Part shown: piece by piece, positions 54,161-62,993 of the stretch
How the letters are laid out: the number at the start of each line of letters is the position of its first letter
Numbering within the stretch: the stretch's first letter is position 1
Assembly: GCA_034519515.1 (NCBI GenBank)
Contig: JAXHOK010000046.1
Location: forward strand, 1-64,000
Length of the DNA stretch: 64,000 bases
From: Arcicella sp034519515
GTDB taxonomy: Bacteria; Bacteroidota; Bacteroidia; Cytophagales; Spirosomataceae
Direction: 5' to 3'
Notes under the pieces: model-generated
Seen by the model: only the letters and a program-made list of their open reading frames with translations
Database searches by the model: none
What the model was told of the DNA's origin: nothing
Program-made: the position numbers and the translations under genes

Positions 54161-55374
54161 GCTGGTTCCAATTTTGGTTTTTTAGAAATTATGTATTGGG
54201 CAACACTACTCGTCACTGCCAAAATAAACATAATCATCACCATGGGCATGGCCGTACCATCATACATCCATCCCAAAACCCCAGTAACCAAAGCCCCCAT
54301 GGTCATAGTAAAAGTTCCTAATATGGCATTGGCACTTCCGATATTCTTTGTGAAATTATTGACAGATAATGCCATAGCGTTGGGCGTAATTAGGTGAAGG
54401 CTAAACATAAACAAATATAATCCACCCAAAACGATGGGTAATTTGAAGGCAAATAAAACAATAAAAATCAAGGCCAAAGTAATGGCTACCTGCATTTTTG
54501 CAGCAAAAAATGCGATGGTTTGGGGTGAATATCTTTTTAATAAAATCCGATTAGTCTGATTACTAATTAACAAACAAGAAGCTGTGGACGCAAATACCCA
54601 ACCAAATTGACGTGTACTAAGCCCGAAAATACCCATAAAAATGAGCGAAGAACTGGAAATCCAAGCAAATAAACTACCACTGCTCAGTGAGGTAACAAAA
54701 GCGTAAGAAAAAAAGGAGGGAGTTCTTAACACTTCCCCATAATTGGCCAAAATGGTTCTCGGGCGGAGTGAATATTTGGTAGAATCAGTCATGGATTCTG
54801 GCAATCGAATGTAAACCACCACAATAAGCAGAAAAGACAAAACTGCTAAAAGATGAAAAATAGAACGCCAATTTCCGAACTCCAACACCAATCCCCCCAC
54901 TATGGGTGCTATGATAGGTGCAACGCCCATAATTAGGGCAAGGGTTGAAAAAATCAAAGCTGTTTTTTCTTTTGGGAAAATATCTCTCACTACCGTTTTA
55001 CTCCCCACCGCACACAAACTTATACCCAATGCCTGTATGAACCGCAAAGTTAGAAGTGTGGGTAGTGAATTGGCCATAGCACAGCCCAAAGAAGTGAGGC
55101 TAAACAACGCAAGCCCGATTAAAATAGGTCTTTTGCGACCAAATCTATCCAGCAAAGGCCCATTAAAGAGCTGCCCAATGCACGAGCCAGCAAAAAAAGT
55201 AGTCATGGTGAGTGCTACGGAGCCAAGACTAATATTTAAGTCGGAAGAGATATTGTTAAAAGCAGGAAGATACAGATCCGTAGAAAAAGGCATAAGGCCG
55301 TTCAGTAAACCCAAGACCCAAATGATTTGTCTTTCGCTAATCTGCCCGCTTTGGGTTTCATTTTTATTATTCAT
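54157..55374 (-). CDS. MFS drug-resistance-type transporter (Bcr/CflA family)
   Basis: A 405-residue, twelve-helix facilitator. MPFSTDLYLPAFNNISSDL at helix 1, GPLLDRFGRKRPILIGLALF and RFIQALGISLCAVGSKTVVRDIF are the Bcr/CflA signatures. These usually export drugs or sugars. It overlaps the cupin gene by eight bases upstream and an SDR gene by four bases downstream. Its likely role here is to expel toxic aromatic intermediates. Confidence 0.9.
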   Translation of the reverse strand: MNNKNETQSGQISERQIIWVLGLLNGLMPFSTDLYLPAFNNISSDLNISLGSVALTMTTFFAGSCIGQLFNGPLLDRFGRKRPILIGLALFSLTSLGCAMANSLPTLLTLRFIQALGISLCAVGSKTVVRDIFPKEKTALIFSTLALIMGVAPIIAPIVGGLVLEFGNWRSIFHLLAVLSFLLIVVVYIRLPESMTDSTKYSLRPRTILANYGEVLRTPSFFSYAFVTSLSSGSLFAWISSSSLIFMGIFGLSTRQFGWVFASTASCLLISNQTNRILLKRYSPQTIAFFAAKMQVAITLALIFIVLFAFKLPIVLGGLYLFMFSLHLITPNAMALSVNNFTKNIGSANAILGTFTMTMGALVTGVLGWMYDGTAMPMVMIMFILAVTSSVAQYIISKKPKLEPA

Positions 55375-55858
55375 GAATCATTACTTCGGGTAAGGGTTCG
55401 TTGTTTACTTCAAACGGTTTGGCTTCGGTTAGTACAAAAACAATCCTGCAAATTTCTTCTGAACTCGGGTTTCTCCATTTGTGAACAGTGCCACGTTGTA
55501 CTATGATTTCTCCCGCTTCAATTGTTTTAAATACTTGATTATCAAGCTCTAATTCAATTTTTCCAGAAATCACAATGCCATAATCAATGCTGTTGGTGCG
55601 GTGAAGTGGCGACGAGGCATTGGGCAACATATCCACGATGCGAATCACAGAACCTCCCTTTAAAGTCGTGCCTGCATCTCGAATTCTGCCATCGGTTTCA
55701 TCGTTGCAATCGGCTGGTACGGTGGCGGTTGTCCAGATGGTTGCCATGGCGGCATCGCCCGATGGAATGACGGTTGTTTCAAAGGAATCATCCATTAAGA
55801 AGGTGGCGATTCCTTGTTTTGTATGCCCCGTTACGACTCTTCTGATTGAGTTATTCAT
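55367..55858 (-). CDS. cupin-fold protein
   Basis: A 163-residue single-cupin protein. SSPLHRTNSIDYGIVISGKIELELD is the first cupin motif with one His and a Tyr/Asp in place of the usual His-x-His, and GEIIVQRGTVHKWRNPS is the second with a conserved His. It may be a small enzyme or binding protein for the pathway. It is 13 bases downstream of the CoA-transferase gene and overlaps the MFS gene. Confidence 0.82.
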   Translation of the reverse strand: MNNSIRRVVTGHTKQGIATFLMDDSFETTVIPSGDAAMATIWTTATVPADCNDETDGRIRDAGTTLKGGSVIRIVDMLPNASSPLHRTNSIDYGIVISGKIELELDNQVFKTIEAGEIIVQRGTVHKWRNPSSEEICRIVFVLTEAKPFEVNNEPLPEVMIHE

Positions 55859-55870
55859 TGAATTTTAATT

Positions 55871-57268
55871 TTAAAGTTTCATTTCAGGAATATCTCCTTC
55901 GATAATTAATTTCCCTTCGGTGGCTTTTTTTACATCTTCAACGGTGATACCTGGGGCAGTTTCCACTAATTTAAAACCACCTTGGGGCAGCACTTCCAAA
56001 ACTGCTAATTCAGTTACAATTTTCTTGACGCAATTGATGCCCGTAATGGGTAACGTACAGGTTTTGAGTAATTTAGACTTTCCGTCCTTACTGATGTGTT
56101 GCATCGCCACGATAATATTTTTGGCCGATGCCACCAAATCCATTGCTCCTCCCATGCCCTTCACCATTTTATTCGGGATTTTCCAGTTAGCAATGTCACC
56201 GTTTTCAGACACTTCCATTGCTCCCAAAATGGTCAAATCAACGTGTTCACCCCGAATCATGGCAAAACTTTCGGCCGAACTAAACAGCGATGAACCAGTT
56301 TGCATGGTTACGGTTTGCTTGCCTGCATTTATCAAATCAGCATCAACGTTTTCTGGGGTTGGGAACGCTCCAATTCCTAATAAACCATTTTCGGATTGCA
56401 ATACTACATTGATATTTTCGGGTATGTAATTAGCCACCAAAGTTGGGATTCCGATACCTAAGTTTACATAAATGCCATCTTTCAATTCTTGTGAAATTCT
56501 TTTGGCGATTCCAAATTTTGTGAGTCCTTTTCCGTTTTCAAAATACTGATTATCAGATATTTCTGTATTTTGGGGTAAACTAATTGTTCTCTGTTCAATT
56601 CGTTTTTCGTAATTTTTTCCTTCAAAAATACGTTGAACATAAATCCCTGGCACATGAACATCGTTAGGATTCAATGTTCCCACTTCCACTAACTCTTCTA
56701 CTTCTGCAATGCAGATTCTACCCGCAGCAGCCATCATTGGGTTGAAATTTTGAGAAGTTCCTTTGAAAACTAAATTACCAGCCGTATCGCCTTTCCAAGC
56801 CTTCACGATTGAAAAATCAGCCCGAAGCCAACTTTCAAGTAGATATTTTTTACCTTCAATTTCTCTCATTTCTTTGCCTGCTGCCACTTCCGTTCCCACG
56901 CCTGCGGGAGTGAAAAAAGCAGGAATACCAGCACCACCCGCCCGAATACGCTCGGCGAGTGTGCCTTGTGGGATAAGTTCAACCGCTAATTCTCCTGATA
57001 ATAGTTGTCGCTCAAATTCCTTGTTTTCACCCACATACGATGAAATCATTTTCTTGACCTGACGAGTTTTTAACATCAAACCAATGCCAAAATCATCCAC
57101 GCCTGCATTATTAGAAATGCAGGTTAAATCTTTTATGCCCGCTTCAACGAGGGCTGAAATTGAATTTTCGGGAATTCCACAAAGCCCAAAACCACCCAAC
57201 ATCAAAGTTGAGCCGTTTTTTATATCAGCGATTGCCTCTGTGGCGTTGTTTACTACTTTTGAAATCAT
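55871..57268 (-). CDS. fused 3-oxoacid CoA-transferase (alpha-beta in one chain)
   Basis: A 465-residue SCOT-type CoA-transferase with both subunits in one polypeptide: the alpha part (about 1-230) has GSTLMLGGFGLCGIPEN and PAFFTPAGVGTEVAAGKE; the beta part (about 248-465) has YVNLGIGIPTLVANYI and the catalytic glutamate E293 in QSENGLLGIG. Most bacterial versions are split. It transfers CoA to a 3-oxoacid, for example 3-oxoadipate or acetoacetate, using succinyl-CoA, which would end an aromatic pathway. Confidence 0.93.
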   Translation of the reverse strand: MISKVVNNATEAIADIKNGSTLMLGGFGLCGIPENSISALVEAGIKDLTCISNNAGVDDFGIGLMLKTRQVKKMISSYVGENKEFERQLLSGELAVELIPQGTLAERIRAGGAGIPAFFTPAGVGTEVAAGKEMREIEGKKYLLESWLRADFSIVKAWKGDTAGNLVFKGTSQNFNPMMAAAGRICIAEVEELVEVGTLNPNDVHVPGIYVQRIFEGKNYEKRIEQRTISLPQNTEISDNQYFENGKGLTKFGIAKRISQELKDGIYVNLGIGIPTLVANYIPENINVVLQSENGLLGIGAFPTPENVDADLINAGKQTVTMQTGSSLFSSAESFAMIRGEHVDLTILGAMEVSENGDIANWKIPNKMVKGMGGAMDLVASAKNIIVAMQHISKDGKSKLLKTCTLPITGINCVKKIVTELAVLEVLPQGGFKLVETAPGITVEDVKKATEGKLIIEGDIPEMKL

Positions 57269-57453
57269 ACAACTGGATTAGATAAAAGTGTGATTCACGA
57301 TTTAGTGAATCACGGTTGATGAATAATCATATTTTGTTCTTTACGCATCGAAAACCCGTATGACAAGAACTGGTTTTGGGCGTGGACGATGAAACACACC
57401 CTGTTTTGAAACCATGACAAACCTTGGGGTCGCAAAGAAAATAACCACTTTAT

Positions 57454-57612
57454 TACACTGTTTAATAAGTTATTTCAACTTCCCGAAAGTAGAAGTAACT
57501 TTCGGGAAGTGAATTCCTAAGCTACTTCCCGAAAGTTGTTTCTACTTTCGGGAAGTTCTCCAATCGAAGATTTTAGGGTAAAAATTATCCAAAAAACTTA
57601 TTAAACGGTGTA
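57454..57612. repeat. palindromic CTTCCCGAAAG element, copy 2, with terminal inverted repeats
   Basis: A 159-base unit. The ends TACACTGTTTAATAAGTT (57,454-57,471) and AACTTATTAAACGGTGTA (57,595-57,612) are inverted with one mismatch. Inside are two ACTTCCCGAAAGT/ACTTTCGGGAAGT hairpins. The right half matches copy 1 near 30.7 kb. It lies in the otherwise gene-free 57,269-57,674 gap. Confidence 0.85.
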
Positions 57613-57674
57613 TTTATCAGACAACAACAAAACAACGGGTATTTCAATCGTCTGACTGTGACACCTATCGTTAA

Positions 57675-58877
57675 TTATTTTAGGACAGCCACTCGTTTAT
57701 TTTCTTGCAATTTACTCACAAAAAACAAAGATAACACGGCCAAAAATGCCGAAACCCAAAGAAAAGCCGAAGGGTCAATTTTATCAGAAAGTACGCCCGC
57801 AATCGCTGGCACAATCACACCGCCGACGATTTCGCCGATGGCAGTAATCAAACCGATTGCTTTGGCTTTTAAGTGTTCGGGGACGGCCTCAGAAGGCACA
57901 ACGGCTGCCGCCAAAGGAATTGCTCCCATCAAGAAATAGGTAAAAAACATTGCGGGTAAATGCACCACCGAACCAGCCAAGAAATGTACGGCAAATGGGT
58001 ATAATACACCCACACACGAAAAGATTAACAATACTTTTTTACGGCCAATTCTATCCGATAGTGCGGGAACGAGTATCGAAGAAACCAAGCCTGCTACCCC
58101 CAAAACCCCCATAGTCTTGCCCATTTCATCGGGAGACATTCCTTGTGAATTTACGAAATAATTGGAAATAAACGGGAGTGAAGCAAACCACCAACCAAAA
58201 ATACAACAAGCCAACCCTATGCCCCACTTTACGTTGTTGTATTGCAATAATTCGGCAATGTTGAGGGTCGATTTTTCTTTGGTTGCTGCACTTTCTGCCG
58301 TTGATTGCTTTACAAATTTCCAAGCCAATAGGCCCAATAATAAACCTGGGGCTCCTGCCACAAAAAACGCATTTCGCCAACCGATATTTTCAGCAATTTT
58401 CACCAATAATACTGGGGCTAAAATAGACCCGAACAAAGCAGAACCAACGCCCTGCAAAATGCCCGCATTCATGCCCAATCGGTGCGGAGAAGATTCCCTC
58501 TCAACGAAGTTTTGTGCCAACGGAATCACTGGACCTTCGGCAAAACCCATGAGCATTCGGGCAAGCAATAACGTAATAAATGAAGTGGCCAAACCCGAAC
58601 CAAACGAGCAAACAGAAAACAAGAAAACGGATACAACAAAAACAATTTTTTTCTTGTTGTTACTTTCCGCCCAAGCGGTTGAAAAAAAACTCGAAACCGC
58701 CCAAGCCAACGATAATGCCCCAGCTAAAAGCCCAATTTGGGTGTTGTTCAAGTTCAAGTCTTTTGCCACGTAAGGCATTAAGAAATTGAGTGCGAGGCGG
58801 TCGAAAAATAAACAACCGAAAGTGAGTGCCATCAAGGCAACGATGCCGTTTTCGTAGGAAAAAAGTCCTTTTTTCAT
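57675..58877 (-). CDS. MFS transporter (anion:cation symporter-like)
   Basis: A 400-residue facilitator. FDRLALNFLMPYVAKDLNLNNTQIGLLAG at helix 1 and LLARMLMGFAEGPVIPLAQNFVERESSPHR at helix 4-5 resemble the ACS family that imports organic acids such as hexuronates or aromatic acids. It is monocistronic between the CoA-transferase gene and an AraC gene. Confidence 0.88.
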   Translation of the reverse strand: MKKGLFSYENGIVALMALTFGCLFFDRLALNFLMPYVAKDLNLNNTQIGLLAGALSLAWAVSSFFSTAWAESNNKKKIVFVVSVFLFSVCSFGSGLATSFITLLLARMLMGFAEGPVIPLAQNFVERESSPHRLGMNAGILQGVGSALFGSILAPVLLVKIAENIGWRNAFFVAGAPGLLLGLLAWKFVKQSTAESAATKEKSTLNIAELLQYNNVKWGIGLACCIFGWWFASLPFISNYFVNSQGMSPDEMGKTMGVLGVAGLVSSILVPALSDRIGRKKVLLIFSCVGVLYPFAVHFLAGSVVHLPAMFFTYFLMGAIPLAAAVVPSEAVPEHLKAKAIGLITAIGEIVGGVIVPAIAGVLSDKIDPSAFLWVSAFLAVLSLFFVSKLQENKRVAVLK

Positions 58878-59044
58878 TTATGTATGGGATTAAGTTTTTT
58901 TGCTTTGATAATTCACCTTAGGCGATTTGCTCCTAAATTTCTCACAAAATCAAAGAATTGCTTGGTTTTGGCGTTTTCTGTGAACTATTTTTGAATGCCA
59001 CGAACACACAAACAAATATAAATCCGTGTCAATACTATTCATAA

Positions 59045-59950
59045 TTAACACAGCGCTAAATATTCTTTTGGCGTTATGCCAGTTTGGCTCTTGGAAAAGC
59101 GAGCAAGGTTACTCGCTGTTTGGTTGCAAGGTTTAATGGCAATTTCTGCAACTGGCAAATCAGAGTATTTCAAGAGGGTTTCTGGTTCTACAATAAGCAT
59201 TTCGTTCAATAAATCCTGTAATGTTTTATTCAAACATTTTTTAACACATTTATTCAAATAGTTGGTTGAAACATTCAATATTTGTGCATACTCAGGAGTG
59301 CTTTGAGTTGTGTAAATGTATTTGACTAAGGTATTTTTATATGACTCCGTTAGCTGAAAAGAAATATCTTTGGATTTCTTGGGTAAAAGGGATAACTCTT
59401 TTTTCAGTTCTTCGCAGAGTACAAAAAGATAGTTAGCAATCAAACTAATAGCTCGCTCATTTTCATACAAAAACAATAACCTTTCTAAAATTGATATAAG
59501 GTGAGACCGCAATTCCTTTCTTACTTTAATGATTGGATTAGATTGAAATTGAAAAAAAGTGTATGTATCGTTGAAGTAGTTTTTAGGTAAAAATGAAAAC
59601 ATAATTTCATCAAAACGACAAAAAAATCCTTTGACATCATCAGTCATTGACGCATCTTCGGTAATTTGATTAGCGGATGAACAAAAAATTTCAGAATTGC
59701 CAAACTCATATTGACTCAGTCTTTTGCTGTGTTTTGATGAATCTTGCAAAATAAAAGTGAAATCATAAATTGTTGTCCGATAAGGGGAATATGGCATTTG
59801 AAGACAATTAATGTGTTCCTCAAATTGATTGATATGAAAATGGGGATGGGAATTTTTGGTCAGGATTACTGATTTCCAATCAGCCGTAAAATGATGGAAA
59901 TTATTTAAGCCTGTTGGTTTGGGTACAGGATTTTTTTTGAAACTTTCCAT
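59045..59950 (-). CDS. AraC family regulator, paralogue of the one at 44,350
   Basis: A 301-residue regulator with a sensing domain (HPHFHINQFEEHINCLQMP ... YEFGNSEIF) and a C-terminal AraC domain (STPEYAQILNVSTNYLNKCV, then LPVAEIAIKPCNQTASNLARFSKSQTG). It shares NHLNKC/NYLNKC, LLNEML and SQTGITPKEY with the regulator at 44,350. The second helix-turn-helix has changes (IKPCNQ for the usual IAFKLGFS-type segment) that could weaken DNA binding. Start ATG 59950; the TTG at 59956 is ignored. Confidence 0.85.
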   Translation of the reverse strand: MESFKKNPVPKPTGLNNFHHFTADWKSVILTKNSHPHFHINQFEEHINCLQMPYSPYRTTIYDFTFILQDSSKHSKRLSQYEFGNSEIFCSSANQITEDASMTDDVKGFFCRFDEIMFSFLPKNYFNDTYTFFQFQSNPIIKVRKELRSHLISILERLLFLYENERAISLIANYLFVLCEELKKELSLLPKKSKDISFQLTESYKNTLVKYIYTTQSTPEYAQILNVSTNYLNKCVKKCLNKTLQDLLNEMLIVEPETLLKYSDLPVAEIAIKPCNQTASNLARFSKSQTGITPKEYLALC

Positions 59951-60203
59951 GTGCAAGGATTAAGTGGACATAAACCTAAAAGACAATAGCGTGTTTTATC
60001 TGATTAAGGAACTGAAAAACAATAAGTAGACGTTTTTTAAATGCCCTTTTTTGCACCACTCTACGTTGCGGAATGCCGCCCAGATTAAATCCTCATTTAG
60101 CGATGCTAAACTGCGGCGACCGTCGCACGGTTTTATCGCCTTGATTGGCACAAAAAATAACATTTAAAAATTCATCCACTTATTATTTTCCCGTTCCTAA
60201 GAG

Positions 60204-60494
60204 TCACATTTTCAAATTAAAATGTTGCACAAGCGGTGGGTTTTCAAAAAATGGTCCAATCAAGGCCCGCCATTTCGTAAAAAGTTCGGAGTTTCTAAAT
60301 CCTTCGGTATGGTCTTCCAGCGTGTTCCAATAAATAAAGAGTACATACCGATTTTCTGCTTCAATACAGTGCTGAACTTCAATGCTTTGGAAACCTTTTG
60401 CTTGGCTTATTACCGCTTTTGCTTGGACTAAATTTGATTCAAATTCAAAATTTTGCCCTTTTTTAATGTCAATTGTTGCGAGTTCTAAAATCAT
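60204..60494 (-). CDS. ABM-fold quinol monooxygenase-like protein
   Basis: A 96-residue antibiotic-biosynthesis-monooxygenase-fold protein: MILELATIDIKKGQNFEFE, KGFQSIEVQHCIEAENRYVL and IYWNTLEDHTEGFRNSELF. Such proteins oxidise quinols or act in small redox steps. The gene begins four bases after the SDR stop (60,499), so the two are one unit. Confidence 0.85.
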   Translation of the reverse strand: MILELATIDIKKGQNFEFESNLVQAKAVISQAKGFQSIEVQHCIEAENRYVLFIYWNTLEDHTEGFRNSELFTKWRALIGPFFENPPLVQHFNLKM

Positions 60495-60498
60495 ATTT

Positions 60499-61296
60499 TT
60501 AAAGTAATAGCCTTCCACCATCAACCGAAATAATTGAACCCGTGGTAAATGTTACATGCGTTGCCAATGCCAAAACAGTGCTGGCGACATCATCGGCATT
60601 TGCCAGACGTCCCAGAGGTGTTTTGTCAATTTGCGTTTGTATATAGTTGGGGTCGATATTTTGGGTATAATCACCCAAGACCCAACCTGGCGAAACCGAA
60701 ACCACTCTAATTTTGGGGGCTAATGCCCTTGCCAACGAGCGGGTAATACTATCGACGGCAGCTTTGGAGGCACAATAAGCAACATTACTCCCGATTCCAG
60801 AAACAGCGGCAACCGAAGAAATATTAACAATTAATGGTGAATAAAAAGTATTATTCACCATTAAATCTTTCATTGCCCTAATCATTGCAAATGTACCTCT
60901 GACGTTGGTTTGCAGGATTTTATCAATCCATTCATCAGTCAAACCTTCCAAATCATCATGTTTTACGGGCGTGGTGATGCCCGCATTATTCACCAAAACG
61001 TCCAATTTCCCGTATTTCTCTTCAATAAATTCTTTCAAGGCTTGTAACTTTTCGGGGTTTGTGGTGGGAGCGTGAAAAATGGAGTGATTGGTTATGAATG
61101 TTGAGTTATGAATCTTATTCAACTCCATCAATAACTCCTCGGCCTTTTCGATATTTGAATTATAGGTAATAATTACGGAGTAACCCGATTCGGCAAATTT
61201 TCTACAAATTGCCGAACCGATGCCTCCCGCACCACCTGTAATGAGTGCGGATTTGGAATTTGGGATTTCAGATTTATTGATTTGAATGTTATCCAT
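60499..61296 (-). CDS. SDR family oxidoreductase
   Basis: A 265-residue classical SDR. TGGAGGIGSAICRKFAESG is the cofactor loop, NNAGITTP follows, NISSVAAVSGIG carries the serine and YCASKAAVDSITRSLARAL the Tyr and Lys. The end ALATHVTFTTGSIISVDGGRLL is typical. It is paired with the ABM-fold gene. Confidence 0.88.
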   Translation of the reverse strand: MDNIQINKSEIPNSKSALITGGAGGIGSAICRKFAESGYSVIITYNSNIEKAEELLMELNKIHNSTFITNHSIFHAPTTNPEKLQALKEFIEEKYGKLDVLVNNAGITTPVKHDDLEGLTDEWIDKILQTNVRGTFAMIRAMKDLMVNNTFYSPLIVNISSVAAVSGIGSNVAYCASKAAVDSITRSLARALAPKIRVVSVSPGWVLGDYTQNIDPNYIQTQIDKTPLGRLANADDVASTVLALATHVTFTTGSIISVDGGRLLL

Positions 61297-61355
61297 GTTG
61301 ATTAATCCGTAATTTTTAAAATAGCATTAGCTCGATTGGATATTAAAAATCCCTG

Positions 61356-61514
61356 ATTCTAACGGATTTTGTGGCGGCTTACTTTTGAAAAATATAACTT
61401 ATTGAAAATCAGCATATTAATAATTTGAAAAATTCATTTTGTGGTAGCTATTTTATTTGTAACTCATTGATTATCAGAGTACCTTGTTATACCCGCCACA
61501 AAATCCGTTAGAAT
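61356..61514. mobile_element. MITE-like element with 22-base terminal inverted repeats
   Basis: ATTCTAACGGATTTTGTGGC (61,356-) and its exact inverse ending at 61,514 frame a 159-base non-coding AT-rich sequence; the full matching ends are 22 bases. AAAAATCC lies three bases outside both ends and may be a target-site duplication. No transposase is present. Confidence 0.75.
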
Positions 61515-61550
61515 GAGAAAAATCCAAATTCCGAAATCGTAAATCCAAAA

Positions 61551-62825
61551 TCAACTATATCTTCTCACTCTCAAATCGGCTTGTTCTTTGTGTCCCGAAA
61601 AGTTTTCGATGGCACATAATCTTGAACAATATTCACCAATCATGGCACTGGCTTCGTTGGTCTTGATTTCTTGGTAGGTACAAGTTTTCAGGAACTTACC
61701 AACCCAAAGGCCTCCCGTATAACGTGATGCTTCTTTGGTGGGTAAAGTATGATTAGTACCAATAACTTTATCACCAAAGGCAACGTTGGTTCTTGGTCCC
61801 AAGAATAAACCACCGTAGTTGGTCATTTTTGCTAAAAATTCTCTTGGGTTTTCGGTCATCACCTGCACGTGTTCGCAAGCAATTCGGTCGGCTTCTGAAA
61901 TTAATTCTTCAACGGTATCAACCAAAATCACTTGTCCGTAATCTCGCCACGAAACGCTGGCAACATCGGCCGTTGGTAATACTTTTAGTTGTTTTTGAAT
62001 TTCATCTTCGATACCGTCAGCAATTGTTTTACTGGAAGTTAATAATATCACGGGCGAAGTTGGACCGTGTTCTGCTTGCCCCAAAAGGTCAGTTGCACAC
62101 ATTTCAGCGTCGCAAGTATCATCAGCAATGACCAAGGTTTCAGTTGGTCCTGCGAATAAATCAATACCCACTTTTCCAAATAATTGTCTTTTAGCTTCTG
62201 CCACGTAGGCGTTTCCAGGTCCAACTAACATATCACACCCCTGAACTGTTTCGGTTCCAATCGCCATCATGGCAATGGCTTGAACACCGCCTAATAGATA
62301 CATTTCATCGGCACCTGCCAAATACATGGCTGCGATGGTAGCCTTCGGAATTTCACCATTGATGGGTGGTGTACAAGCAATGACTCGTTTCACACCCGCC
62401 ACTTTTGCCGTCAGGACGCTCATGTGTGCCGATGCCACCATCGGATAACGCCCCCCTGGCACATAACATCCAACCGAATTGACAGGAATATTTTTATGTC
62501 CCAAAAAAACACCTGGTAAAGTTTCAACTTCCACATCTTTGATTGATTCCCGTTGAATTTGGGCAAATCTTCGGATTTGAGTTTGGGCGAATTTGATGTC
62601 GTCAATCACCTGCTGGGGCAAACTTTCCACAATTTCTTGGGCTTGCTCCGAAGTAATTCTGAAATTTTCGGGCGACCATTTATCTAATTTTGCCGAATAT
62701 TCTCTGACTGCACTATCTCCTTTTTGAGCAACATTTTCTAACATTTCTTCCACTAAAGCACGGACTTTTAAATCGGCTTCTTTGCTTTCGGCGTATGTAA
62801 TGCCTTTTTTTATTTGCTGTATCAT
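61551..62825 (-). CDS. histidinol dehydrogenase family protein (orphan)
   Basis: A 424-residue member of the HisD family. The zinc region GQAEHGPTSPVILLTS and the GTNHTLPTKEASRYTGGLWVG segment are present, with a terminal His in NFSGHKEQADLRVRR. No other histidine genes are near; the neighbours are a pirin-like protein, dioxygenase and SDRs. HisD homologues outside histidine operons are known to oxidise other alcohols (for example the sulfopropanediol dehydrogenase HpsN). Its true substrate is unknown but is likely a catabolic alcohol. Confidence 0.88.
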   Translation of the reverse strand: MIQQIKKGITYAESKEADLKVRALVEEMLENVAQKGDSAVREYSAKLDKWSPENFRITSEQAQEIVESLPQQVIDDIKFAQTQIRRFAQIQRESIKDVEVETLPGVFLGHKNIPVNSVGCYVPGGRYPMVASAHMSVLTAKVAGVKRVIACTPPINGEIPKATIAAMYLAGADEMYLLGGVQAIAMMAIGTETVQGCDMLVGPGNAYVAEAKRQLFGKVGIDLFAGPTETLVIADDTCDAEMCATDLLGQAEHGPTSPVILLTSSKTIADGIEDEIQKQLKVLPTADVASVSWRDYGQVILVDTVEELISEADRIACEHVQVMTENPREFLAKMTNYGGLFLGPRTNVAFGDKVIGTNHTLPTKEASRYTGGLWVGKFLKTCTYQEIKTNEASAMIGEYCSRLCAIENFSGHKEQADLRVRRYS

Positions 62826-62843
62826 TTTTTTATTTTTTTCTTA

Positions 62844-62851
62844 CAAAAGTA
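62844..62851 (-). promoter_or_regulatory. Bacteroidota -7 box before the HisD-like gene
   Basis: TACTTTTG on the minus strand (TAnnTTTG), 19 bases before the ATG. A TTATCAAT word lies 49 bases upstream at 62,900-62,907, the same distance as in front of the extradiol dioxygenase. Confidence 0.45.
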
Positions 62852-62993
62852 TCACCAAATCAAAATAGTTATGAATCAATTTAAGGGTATTTATATTCAT
62901 TATCAATCTAATTAATACACTATCATCATATTTTCACCAATATATAAATCAAAAAAGGTTTTTACAATAATAGATTTTCTTGGGTTTTTATGC

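Noticed and set aside
59990..60160. Possible small RNA or tRNA remnant with GC-rich hairpins (GCGGAATGCCGC, TTTAGCGATGCTAAA)
   Set aside because: Short hairpins only; no cloverleaf, anticodon arm or terminator could be drawn.
61551..62825. Part of a histidine biosynthesis operon
   Set aside because: No other his gene is near; the neighbours are oxygenase and SDR genes.
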